Shown here: positions 24,483-35,800 of the stretch, piece by piece
How the letters are laid out: each line of letters opens with the position of its first letter
Position numbering within the stretch: position 1 is the stretch's first letter
Assembly: GCA_027574665.1 (NCBI GenBank)
Contig: CM050673.1
Location: 7,487,420 to 7,551,419 of the forward strand
Source of the DNA: Rhynochetos jubatus
Lineage: Eukaryota > Chordata > Aves > Eurypygiformes > Rhynochetidae
Direction: 5' to 3'
DNA: 64,000 bases
The notes under the pieces: model-generated
Told to the model about the DNA's origin: nothing
Database searches by the model: none
What the model saw: the letters and a program-made list of their open reading frames with translations, nothing else
Position numbers and translations under genes: made by a program

Positions 24483-27400
24483 ATGGCCCCGGTCAGCCTC
24501 GTCCTCCTGCTGAGCATCCTGGGGACCCCGGGGCTGGGCGACCCCGGCCCCCTGGAAGACGTGGTGATAGACAGATACTATATCCCCAAAATCTGCCTGC
24601 GGGAAGTCCAGATGGGCGATTTCATTCGCTACCACTACAATGGGACCTTTAAAGATGGCAAAAAGTTTGACTCCAGGTATAGCCCTCGGCTCCTTACCAA
24701 ATGCATGCGGCCCCGGGCAGCCTGTGCTGCGGGGGGGGTCCCTGCATGCCTTCCTCCCCACCCACCCGCGTGTCGCCCCGTGGCATCCCCGAGGGTCAGC
24801 GGGCAGCAAGGCGAGGAGCGGGCAGCTGCCTGCTGGGGCCAGACCCCCGGCCCCGCAGCTTTGACCCCAAGGAGAGCTTGTGGCGGGTGCTGGGGGTGAG
24901 CCCGGGGAGCCTGGGGGGGGGGCCTGTACACGTGTCAGCCCGGGGGCCCCAGCGCGGCCCTGAGCGCAGCCCCCTCCTCCCGGGCCAGCATCCCCTGCCC
25001 ATCCCAGAGCCCCAGCTTCGGGGGGCCGCGGGGGAGCCCATCTCGGGCGTGGGCAGGATTTGGCCCTAAGCGAGACATTCTGCGCTGGGGAACGCGTCTT
25101 TGCGTGTGCTGCCCAGCGAGGAAACCACTCAAAGCGCTTGGAGACGTGGCAGCGGCGAAACCCGCTCGTTCCCTTCGCTCCGGCTGGTCTTACTTTTCCT
25201 CGGCCCGAGCATCGATCCTGCTCCGCTCGCTGGCTGGAAATCCGTGTGCTCTGCTGGTGCTGTCCCTGCTTTGCACCACCCTGAGCAGGGGAGAATCGGG
25301 CACACGGCGAAAGGGCAGAAACAAACTGGGCTGTGCTGGGGCTCAGCCCCACGCAGGAACAAAAGCTTTCCGGACGGGCGTTTTTCAGGGCCTCGGGAAG
25401 AACAGGGATTCTGCCCCGGGTAAATGTGACCTGTCCTTTCGAGCATGGGCTGGGGGGAAGGTAACCGAGCCGCCTGCGAGTCCCCGACATGCGCTGCTAA
25501 AATAACTCCTGATCCTGAGCACTGCAGCGTGCTGCCAGCAGAAAGCATCAGCTGCACGTTGGAGGGGATGAAGGATTCCAGTTTCTCAGAAAAGGCCCCA
25601 AGTAGCTTCTTGGAATATTTTAAGATTTAAAACTAAACCCGAAGTTGCTGTTTAAAACGATGTTTTCTTTCCTCCTGGCTGCGTAAAGCTCCAAATGTGC
25701 CATATGCCAAGTGATTTGGAAGCAGCAGAACGCACGGGAGCGGCCTCTGGCCCAGCTCGCTGGGTGAGATCTGGGGAGGGTGTTGATGGGTTCGGTCCCA
25801 GCCGAGAGCATCGCCCACTCCTTTGCATCCAGAGGGCCGTATCCGCATTCCCTGCATCCAGGGGCGCAGGGTCAGGCCAGAGCCCTGACTGGAGCCGCGG
25901 GAGGCAGCTCCACCCCGGGCAGTGCAGGATTGGTCCCGTCAGGATCAAGGATGGTTTGCTGTGGGGGTGGGCTGCGGGCTTTGCCTGCAGCACAGGGAGC
26001 CGGCTGTGATGGGTTTCCTACACCCCTGGGGAGGAGGCAGCCCTGTCCCCTTGCTCTGCCCCCACTGTGGGCAGGCACCTGGGGTCCCACGCCATCCCTC
26101 GGCATCCGCAGGGTTCATGGTTTGGCTCTGGGTGCGCCCCAAGCCCTCGGCGCTGGCACTGAGCACCCCCAGTGCCGGCAGCTTTGGGGGCTTCACCCTT
26201 TGCCCGCGCACTGCTGATGGGTCTGTCCCTTCGCTCCAGCTACGACCGAGGGGCCACGGTGGCCGGCGTGGTGGGCGTCGGGCGGCTGATCACCGGCATG
26301 GACCGGGGGCTGCAGGGCATGTGCGTGAATGAGCGGCGTCACCTCATCGTGCCCCCCCACCTGGGCTACGGCAGCATCGGCGTGGGTAAGGGACCGCGGC
26401 ACGGCAGGGGGACGGAGGGACCAAACCCCCCCGGGGATGGCGTTAGCGGGATGGATGTCGGGTACCCAGCTGGCAGGAGCTGGCAAAGGGTGGCTCCATT
26501 GCCAGGGCAATGAATAGCCAAGGCAAGTGGTGCCTGAGGAGAGAAAGAGGGTCCTGCCCCCCACCTCCCCAGCCCTGCTGCTTTCCTGGGGGGCTGGCAC
26601 GTGTGGCCAGCAGCTCCAAGCGGCCGCAGGCTCGGGAGGGCTCTAGGGGACAGAGGCCCTGGGCTCGCTGCTGCTCCCCCCTAAGGTGCTCTCCTCACTG
26701 CTGCCCCTTTAGCGGGGCTCATCCCCCCAGATGCCACCTTGTACTTCGATGTCATCATGCTGGACATCTGGAACAAGAACGACAAGCTGCAGATCACCAC
26801 CCTCTCCAAACCGGAGCGCTGCAACCGCACGGTGGAGAACTCGGACTTCGTGCGGTACCACTACAACGGCACGCTGCTGGATGGCACTCCCTTCGACTCC
26901 AGGTACGGGGTACCGGCGCCGGGATGCATCCTCGCCTCGGGCTGGGGACACCGGGGATGGCAGGGACCAGGAAATGCTGCTCTGGGGCAGGACATGGGGG
27001 CCCACGCTGCCCCAGTCAGAACAGAGTCCCTCTGTGCTCTCGCTGCACCCCAGCAAGGCCAGTGCAGCTCTGTGACCCCCAAACCAGCCTCCCACGCTTG
27101 GAGTTCAGGCTGGGGGGGCCGGGATGGCTCCAGAGACATCACCCCCTCATTCCTCCCCCCCAGCTACAGCAAGAACAGCACCTACGACACTTATGTGGGC
27201 ACCGGCTGGTTGATCAAGGGCATGGACCAGGGGCTGCTGGGCATGTGCGCCGGGGAGAAGAGGAGCATCATCATCCCCCCGTTCCTTGCGTACGGGGAGA
27301 AGGGCTACCGTGAGTTGGGCATCACCCTGCCTTGCCCGGCCCCTTCCCTCCTGGCTCTGCGCAGAGCCCCTCACGGTGCACTGGGACCCTTGTCCGGACT

Positions 27401-30259
27401 GACCTCTGTCCCCTCCTCAGGGACCGTGATCCCACCACAGGCCTCGCTGGTGTTCAGCGTGCTGCTGGTGGACTTCCACAACCCCAAGGACGGCATCTTC
27501 CTGGAGCACCTGGAGGTGCCGGAGTCCTGCAAGCGCCGGGCTGTGACTGGGGACTTTGTCCGGTACCACTACAACGGCACGCTCATGGACGGGACGCTCT
27601 TCGACTCCAGGTGCCGGGAGGGAAGCGGCCGGGCAGGGAGACCCCCGATGGCCTCCCCTGCCCCCTGCTCAGCAGCCGGCTGCGAGGAGAGGCTGGAAAA
27701 TCAGGGGGGAAGGTGGAGGAGAGGGTGGTAACAGGCATGAAATAGGCTCACAAAGACAATGCTGCATCCCCAGGAGCGAGGTTTGGTTCCTGGGGGAGCA
27801 GGGCAGAGGCTGGGAGAAGGGGTGCTGGTGCAGGGGGGTGGTGGGCGATTGGTGGGCCAGGGTCTCCTGCATGATGACACCGGGGGCTTCTCTCGCTGCA
27901 GCTACTCCCGCAATCACACCTACAACACCTACATTGGGAAGGGCTACATCATCCCCGGCATGGACCAGGGCCTGCAAGGGGTCTGCATGGGAGAGAGGCG
28001 GCGGGTGGTCGTCCCCCCCCACCTGGCCTACGGGGAGAACGGAGCAGGTAAAGGGCAGCCCTGCGGGGGCTGGATGCCTGCGCGGTGCGGCCCCGGGCTG
28101 CGGCATCCCCTCCTCCAGCCCCTGCACTGGCACACCGCGGGTCTGTCATGGGGAAAGCGCTGGCCAAGCGGGGCCAGCTCCTCACCCCAGAGGCCACCAC
28201 CATCCCCAGGGGCCACCACCGGGGCTTTGGGCACTGTGGGGGGGCATCGTGGGAAGGGCTGATGCCGACACGTGCGCACTCCTAGGGATGGAGGCATCAT
28301 GGGGCATGGGAAGAAGTTGGAAAAGGATTTACCAGCCCTGTGGGACTCCAGCAGCTCTCCCAGCAGCTCTCCTCATGCTCCTCTTCCAGGGGACAAGATT
28401 CCCGGCTCAGCTGTGCTCATCTTCGACGTCCACATCATCGACTTCCACAACCCTGCGGACCCGGTGGAGATCGAGACCGTGTACCGGCCCGAGGGCTGCA
28501 ACGTCACCACCCGCGACAGAGACTTCGTCCGCTACCACTACAACTGCTCCTTGCTGGACGGCACCAAGCTCTTCTCCTCGTGCGTGCTCGCCCCCCCGGC
28601 ACACCCCTCGCACACGGCCAGATCCCGGCGGGCGCTGAGCCGGGCAGGGCTGGGGGCGGGTGGGCACCGGAGCAGCGCCAGGAGCATCGGCTCTTTGCCA
28701 CGGGCAGCATTGGCTGCAGGGTGGGGGGAGCGGGGTTTTGGGGCAGAGTGGGATGGGTGGGGCAGGGGTTTGGGGTGGGATGGGACTGCAGGGCATGGCA
28801 GGATGGAGGGTGCAGGACTTTGGGGCACGACAGGATGGAGGGCACTGGATTTCGGGGCACGGGGGGATGGAGGACACTGGATTTTGGGGTGCGGTGGGAT
28901 GGAGGGCACGGGATTTTGGGGCACGACAGGATGGAGGACACTGGATTTTGGGGTGCGGTGGGATGGAGGGCACGGGATTTTGGGGCACGACAGGATGGAG
29001 GACACTGGATTTTGGGGCACGGTGGGATGGAGGGCACGGGATTTTGGGGCACGACAGGATGGAGGACACTGGATTTTGGGGCACGGTGGGATGGAGGGCA
29101 CGGGATTTTGGGGCACGACAGGATGGAGGACATTGGATTTTGGGGCTCAGTGGGATGGAGGGTACGGGATTATGGGGCACGACAGGATGGAGGACATTGG
29201 ATTTTGGGGCTCAGTGGGATGGAGGGTACAGGATTTCGGGGCGCAGCAGGGCTGCCTGCCCACTGGGGCCGAGGGGCTTTCTCAGCCGCGTGGTCTCTGT
29301 GCCTCCTACAGCCACGACTACGAGAAGCCCCAGGAGGTGACGCTGGGGACCAACAAGGTGATCGAGGGCCTGAACAGTGGCCTCCTCAACATGTGCGTGG
29401 GGGAGAGGCGGGTGCTCATCGTCCCTCCTCACCTGGGCCACGGGGAGAGCGGAGGTAGGGGCCCGGTGTGTGGCTGCCCACGCGTTGCCAACGGGGGGGG
29501 TGTCTGTCCCGCTGAGTGCTGCTGGGCTCTTTCACCCCACCACTGCGTCTGGGGGGCTTCTGCCCATGAGGGGCTGGCGCTTTGCTGGGGTCCCCCGCCC
29601 TGCCGCAGCCCTCCCGTGCTTTTCCAGCCCGGGGGGTGCCAGGCAGCGCCGTGCTGCGCTTCGAGGTGGAGCTGATCTCCATGGAGGAGGGGGTTCCCGA
29701 GGGCTACCTCTTCATCTGGCACGGGGAGCCGCCGACCAGCCTCTACGAGCACATGGACCTGAACAAGGATGGGGAGATCCCCCCTGACGAGGTGAGCGAG
29801 AGCCCCGGGCCACAGGATTATGGGGTGCGGGAGCAAACGGGGGCACAGGGGACCCACCCACGGGAGCAGCACCCGAAGGACACCACTGTCCCCGGGCACG
29901 CTGGAGAGCTGGGCGGAACCGCACCAGTCCAGGGCATCGCTGCTGGCCGCGGGCAGGGCTGTGGGTGCGCAGGGACACCGAGGGCAGCCCCTGCTCCCTG
30001 GCCGTGCCTGGGTGCTCTGTGCCCGGTGCCGGCTGGTAGCGAAGCAGCATCTCCTCTCCCCTTCCCGCTGCAGTTCTCCACCTTCATCAAGACCCAGGTG
30101 GCGGAAGGGAAAGGCCGCCTCATGCCCAGCTCTGACGCCGAGAAAGTCATCGCAGACATGTTCAGGAACCAGGACCGCAACCAGGACGGGAAGGTCACCG
30201 CCGAGGAGCTGAAGCTGAAGACGGACGAGGACCAGGAGAAGATCCATGAGGAGCTCTGA
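24483..30259 (+). CDS. FKBP10: Peptidyl-prolyl cis-trans isomerase FKBP10 (FKBP65)
   Basis: ER-resident proline isomerase and collagen chaperone that supports lysyl hydroxylase 2 and procollagen folding. Exons: 24483–24676, 26240–26385, 26713–26902, 27164–27309, 27421–27610, 27902–28047, 28390–28579, 29312–29454, 29628–29791, 30074–30259 (TGA). All phases close, giving 564 residues (human about 582). A signal peptide ([19 protein letters not shown]) is followed by four FKBP domains. Each is encoded by a pair of exons, about 190 + 146 bases, and carries FVRYHYNGT or a close variant and [10 protein letters not shown]-type motifs. Two EF-hand loops follow: [12 protein letters not shown] (492–503) and [12 protein letters not shown] (537–548). 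The C-terminal HEEL is an ER-retrieval signal. N-glycosylation sequons NGT occur in domains 1–3; domain 4 has NCS at the same place. Intron 7 uses donor GTGCGT after CTC and holds a minisatellite. Confidence 0.98.
24677..26239 (+). other. FKBP10 intron 1; no gene seen
   Basis: A 1.56 kb intron between the two halves of the first FKBP domain. The first part is GC-rich, then more balanced sequence with chance ORFs only. Confidence 0.6.
28801..29245. repeat. 32-bp minisatellite with 64-bp dimer period in FKBP10 intron 7
   Basis: About 14 tandem units each start GGATGGAGG and continue through GGATTTTGGGG (starts at 28801, 28833, 28865 and so on). Alternate units differ (…GCACGACA against …GTGCGGTG or GCACGGTG), so the true repeat is a 64-bp dimer. 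The units contain no stop codon in most frames and so create long spurious ORFs on both strands. Confidence 0.95.
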
Positions 30260-31425
30260 GGAGCGGATCCCGCTCCCCTCTGGAGACAGGACTCATCCCT
30301 GCCATGCCACGGCCAGTCTCCCCACTGGCTGCCCTGGGAATCTGCCCCTCCCCAGCCCCACAGCGAGGTCAAGTTTGGTCCCCCCCCCCCCTCTATTTTT
30401 AACTGAGGGTTTTTTTGATGTGCTCCTCCTGGGCAGGCGAACTCACTGAGTGCCAGCTAACAAACCCAGGCAAGAAGGTGGGAAACACCCACGTTCCTTG
30501 GAGTCTCAGCACCCCACGGGGACAGCAGCACCCGCGTTTCCTCATGCTGCCCATCCCCTTGTGCTCCCCGGCTCTGCAGACGAGACTTCTGCCATCAAGC
30601 AGGACCGGGGATGCCAAGGCCAGACCCTGGAGCCCTGCCCTGCCCCCCCTCTGCTGCCAAACCCGCTTCGACCCCCCTGCCCTGCCCCCCCGCCCTGCTC
30701 TCAGCTCCCCACGGAAGGGTTTGGGCAGCCCATCCCCTTCATCCTCAGCCAGCGACTGCATGTCCCGCTCCAGCCTCCGCTCCTGCCCGCGCTGCCCCCG
30801 GGGCAGGCAGGAGTTGGGGTTCCCCTCCACTTCCACCGCAGCGGTTTGTAGTTTAGGGCTGGGAGTTGGGTTTTATATACACCTACAAAATTCCTTAAAG
30901 GACAGAACTGAGGAGAAGCCTTTCGCACCCGTCCCTGCTGCTGGCCCAGCTTCCGCTCCCCCCGCCAACCTCCCTGGGATGAGAGGCTGGAGGGGTCTCA
31001 GGTTCCCAGGGCAAAACCCCCAATACCCCACAGGCATCTGCCATTCCAGAAAGCCTGGGCCCCCCCAGACAGCTGGGTGGGACCTGGCACCCCCCCTCAG
31101 CTGGGAGAAGGAAAACAGAGCTCCCACCGAGGCCCTCAGGGAGCAGCATCGTCCCACCCGCATCCCCCCATCCCGCAGCGGCAGCCCTCAGCGACTGAGG
31201 AAAACCAGCCCAATTCCGAAAGCAAAATGCAGCTCATTAACTCGGGTTAATTGTCAGGTTGGCCAGTCGTGACCCGCTCCATCACCTCCCACCACCTCTA
31301 AAAGCTTTTGCACCGTCTGTCTTGCAGACGGAGGTAAAAGAAATGCGAGAACAGTGCAAAGGGTCAGAGCGAACCCCTCAAATAAATTCCACCTTGTCCC
31401 AAATAAATAATTTCTACTGGTTTCC
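30260..31425 (+). other. FKBP10: 3'UTR of FKBP10
   Basis: Follows the TGA at 30257–30259 and runs to the tandem AATAAA signals at 31381 and 31402. It has a C-run at about 30382–30391 and no coding signal. The end point is inferred from the signals. Confidence 0.65.
31381..31407 (+). terminator. Tandem poly(A) signals, probably FKBP10
   Basis: AATAAA at 31381–31386 and again at 31402–31407 on the plus strand; these are the first canonical signals after the FKBP10 stop. Confidence 0.65.
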
Positions 31426-32850
31426 CAGGAGTCGGCCCGTGTCAGGTTACTTCGCCATGAAACATGCCGGCGTGTCTGCGCGGCGTGTCCGGGCGGCGGC
31501 ACAGAAACAAGCCTCGCCTGTCCCTGGGAGCGCCGTGCCCCGGGGAATTTCGGGCTCCAGCACCTGCTGGGTTGGGCAGGAGAGGGAGAAACCAAAACTC
31601 CGCTCCTGGGATCCTCCAGCAAGGACGGGATGTGTTCGGCTCTAGCGCAGAGCGCTCCAGGCTCCGGCTGGGATGGGGCTGACCTGGAGCCCGGGAGGAG
31701 AGCGGCTCCTGGGCGCTGGGGACAAACCACCCGTGGCCCTGCTTCAGCTGCCGTTTCCGACACGGAGAACCGAGCCTGCACTTTCAGAAGCCACAGTTAC
31801 TGCTCCATCACATGGAGAGGAGTCTGGGCTGGGCCCGGAGCTCACCAGCCAGAGCCGCTCCCCTCCAAACACCACGGCGAAGGGGCTGCCGACCTGCACT
31901 GGGTCACACCACAACAAGTACCGGTCCCCAAAGAGCCGGACCAGTCTCCCTGCGCCAGCACAGGCTCCTGCCGCCGCCGGAGCGGGCAGCGGGTCGGGAC
32001 GCGAAGGCAGTTTCCCATGTAAGGGTCCGGATTTGCCCCTGTTGTATCAGGACTGTCGTAGCTTTACTCTTTACATTCCCAGAGGTTACACAGAAATAAC
32101 AGGGGTTATTTTTCCATTCCTGCTCGGAAAGCCCAGGATCAGTTTAGGACAGAAACATGCCAAGTTAAAATATTCCTTAAAGCCCCAAATGCTGCCATTG
32201 GCCTCGTCTCCCCCATCCATACCCACGGGCTGCCACCAACCCCCCCAGCCCGATCCTCTGCAGCCAGACTTCTTGCTCCGTGCAGCAGCAGCAGGCGAGC
32301 TCCGCGGGCACGACGGGAAAGGCCTTTTGGTTTACAGCCGTAACGGAGCAAGAGAAGGGCTGGGGCTCCTGGGGACCTGGGACCTGCGGGGGCCGTGGGG
32401 CTGGGTGATGCTACGCCTGGCAGGCGTCGGCGGAGCTCAGCATGGGCTGAGCCCACAGAGAACGGGACAAGAGAGGGACTTGTTTTCTTAGGGACACAGT
32501 AAAACTAAACAGGTCTGTCCTCAAGCCACAGCAAACCACCTCCTTTTCCACGCTCTATCCGGAAATGAAATGGTTTGTTGTGGCCTCAGGTGCTGGCTGG
32601 GATGAAGCCTGAGCGGGGCACAGGCCGGGTAAAGGGAGTGGAGAAGCTGTCTCCATCTCACCTCTCCTGCCCCAGGGCTGGCCGAAGGGGGTCAGTGATG
32701 GGCACAACACGCAAGCCAGGGCAGGGAGCCTGCCCAGCGTCAGGATGGAGGCCAGCCGGTACCAGGATCCACTCCAGCTCCGCTGAGGAAGGACATTCAC
32801 CGCCCAGGCGCCTTGCTGAGGGGCCGGAGCTGGGACGCTGCCTTCCCAGC
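31426..32850. other. Convergent intergenic / NT5C3B 3'UTR region
   Basis: Lies between the FKBP10 poly(A) signals and the NT5C3B stop codon. It presumably includes the NT5C3B 3'UTR, but no canonical minus-strand AATAAA was found; a variant AGTAAA occurs near 32073–32078. No other gene was seen. Confidence 0.5.
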
Positions 32851-35800
32851 TCATGTCTCGATAAGGATGTAGCGGAGGATCCCGTTGACCACATCCAGCG
32901 TCTCATCGCCCTCCAGCACGATGTCGTAGGCATCCAGGTACTTCCCCCTCCGCTCTTCCACCTGCGGCCGCGGGGAGAGAGGACTGTGAACAGCTGAGAA
33001 TGAAGATGCTGCACCCACAGCCCTTGTATCTCTTGATGCTACTGGAAAGGGGCCAACCACCACTTTGAAATGCCCCAGGTGCACCAGGAGCTCAGGAGAC
33101 ACCCCCAGCTCCCTTCACACCCCCCACGAGAGCTCATACGCATCTCATACACCCCCCCCATCACTCGGGCAGCTGCCTGTCCCTCTGTGCTGCCCCCCAG
33201 GTTTCACTACTGGGGAAGGCTGGCAGCGAAGCACCACAACTGCCTCTCCCACCCACCTTGTCATTGAGAAAGCCAATCTTGAGGATGTTCTCCACACTGG
33301 GAACACCGTCTGCCATCGTCAGGTCACCCATGGAGTCCCCCAACAAGATGATGCTGGTCCTAGCGCTCAGCTGCTGGAAATACTTGGTACCCTGCAGCAC
33401 GCTGTTGTTCTTGTTGTAGGTGTGGATGAGCGGCCCCTTGAAGCGCCTGAGGACTCCCTGTGCAAACAGGACAGAAAAGCTGATCCCACAGCAATCCCTC
33501 CGCTGCGCTGCAGCCTCAGTACCCTTCTGGAATGGGCAAATGGGGAGGATGCTCACAGGGCACCAGCTCTCACCTTGGAGAGCCCCTTGAGGAGTCTGGA
33601 AACCCAGCAGCCAGGAAACACCTGGAGAGAGGCCCCAGGAGGCCCCTTTTGCAGGGCAAGCCCTTCCCGACACTGAGAATGAACCCCAGGGCTGGAGGCC
33701 CTAGAGACCCTGGTCGGGGCTCTGTGCTGCCCTGGAGCTGGTCAGAGGCCACGGAAAGCTGCACCCAGGGGAGCCCCAGGGCAGAGCAGGGCCCTTGCAG
33801 AAGGCAGGGCTGTCACACTGTCCCAGCTCTGCCGAGGGCTGCCTGTCCCAACACCCCACCCGTGGGAACAGAGGGTTTCTTTGTCAGAGACGTGCAGTTT
33901 TCTGATGTGCTTCGGGACTTCTGAGGCTTTGGTACATCAACAACAGCTTTCCAGGCTGCTTTAAAGGACATCTGGCCTTCAGATCAGGAGAGATGTCTGG
34001 TTAACTCCATCCTTACCGCGCACTGGGATGGAACACATGCTCCTGCCACCAAAAAGCCAGCCTGAAAGGCGAGGGGTCCCTGAGATCATGAGCAGATTCT
34101 CAGCTGTTCCTGTGCTCTGCCTGCCCACCTTATCCACCCTCTGCTCTCTCTCACTGTCGATCCAGCTCCCAGGGAGGGCAGAGAAACCTCACCAACCCCC
34201 AGTTCAGAGGGCTGCTACGGGGACAGCAGGTCGCCACCCCTGAAGGCAGAGGAAACGGGGCAGGAGGCCACAACCAGCCTTTAGAGCCCACCCAGGACCC
34301 AGCAAAGGGTCAGCTCCGTCTACAGCGATGAAATGCTTCGAACTGTTAACAGGCAGCTGTGAACCCTGCGGTGCCTCCGCTAAACACACTGCAGCCCCCA
34401 GCTCCAGTCGAGCGACTCTCCTCCCGGCAAGCTCACCACACGTACGCGACGCAGACACTCACGTTATCATCAAAGTCCATGTAGTTGGACACCACGTTGA
34501 CGTTTGAGTAGAAGACGTTGGCCTGACGGATAATCTCTTCAAGGATGTCACCGACGCCAGCAGAGAAGATGAACAGGGGGACGTTGTACTTGTGCAGCTG
34601 ATCAAATAATTCATTGAATCCATCCCTAGAGCAGAAATACCCATTACACGCTATTGCATTACCACCTCCCAGCTCGCAGCCGGGGTACTGTGTGTGGGGA
34701 ATGCTCTCAGCCCAACGAAGGGGCTCGTATTTCTGCCTGGGACTTCCCAAAGAGAAACACACGCGCGAGCTCTGCAAAAATCACGGCACCGGCATTTCTG
34801 TGGCGGTCACTGCGTGCGCAAAGGGTGCACAGCAGAACCCCAGACCCCTCCTGGGAGCAGCGGCCCAGCGGGGAGCTCACAGGAACAGGCAGCACACGAG
34901 CAGTTCGCCCAGCACCTCCCCAAAGCATCCAGCTCCTCTTCTCAGTGGGGCGCAAGGCACAGGGTGCCTGGACACACGCCCAGGAGAGCGGGTCCTGCCA
35001 GCCCATGCAGAAACCCCGATGAGCAGCAGGTCGGGCTGGTTGTGAGGACAATCAGACCCACGTGTAACAGTCATGGTCTGCCAGGACAGGATTTCTGTGC
35101 AGAAGGGGAACCTGGGCCCGTGAAAACCCGGACTGACAGCACCATGTCCTCTCCGAGATGCCAGCTCATCCAAACCACGGCTCCCCGAGCTGGTTTTTAG
35201 GACCAGCGCTGCCAAGCTTTAACAGCAAGTTTTAGCACAACCCTTTTGTGCTGTGGGTGAAGTCTGATGCTGAGCCAAGGGCCTGGATAAGGCCCAGCAG
35301 TTACAGTGAGCGGAGAAAAAATCTCTCCTGGAAGAGGGGAGCTGCACGCTGCCTCTGCACCCTGCAAACTGCCGAGGGCTCCGATGAGCCGCGCAGGGAG
35401 CTCTGCCCAGCACCCGTCCTCGTGGCCGCTCCTTGCCAAGGCTCAAGGGACGTGGAAGCGGCTTCTGAGCAGGAAGGAGTCAGCTGTGAGTGGAGCAGCC
35501 TGCAGCCAGGGAGCGAGCTCCGGCTGCAGCTCCTGGCACTGACTTTTGGCTCTTTCACCACTAGTGCTCGGCCCTAGGAAGGGAGATTTGCATCGACCAC
35601 GCCGTGGAGCCCGCGTGCAGATCAGGGAGAAAGCAAGACCTGCTTGCACAGTGGCAGGAGAGCAACATCCGCAGGCAGCTGAACCCCGAGCTCCTACCTC
35701 AGCATCACGTCGGATTCTCTGACTATCTGGGCTATGTCACCCCTCTGGATCTTCTGCTGCGACAGCAGGTCATGGGCCCTGGTCCACCTAGAGAAAGGCA

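Noticed and set aside
24063-25490. A 475-codon antisense ORF over the FKBP10 start
   Set aside because: It is the shadow of GC-rich exon 1 and its CpG island, with no homology I recognise.
28801-29245. Tandem arrays as CRISPR loci
   Set aside because: Units are directly adjacent without unique spacers and lie in a vertebrate intron.
28272-29675. A 467-residue ORF over FKBP10 exons 7–8
   Set aside because: It reads through intron 7 and gains its length from the stop-free 32-bp minisatellite; the true exons end at 28579 and resume at 29312.
32073-32078. AGTAAA on the minus strand as the NT5C3B poly(A) signal
   Set aside because: It is a weak variant without supporting context; the 3' end of NT5C3B is left open.
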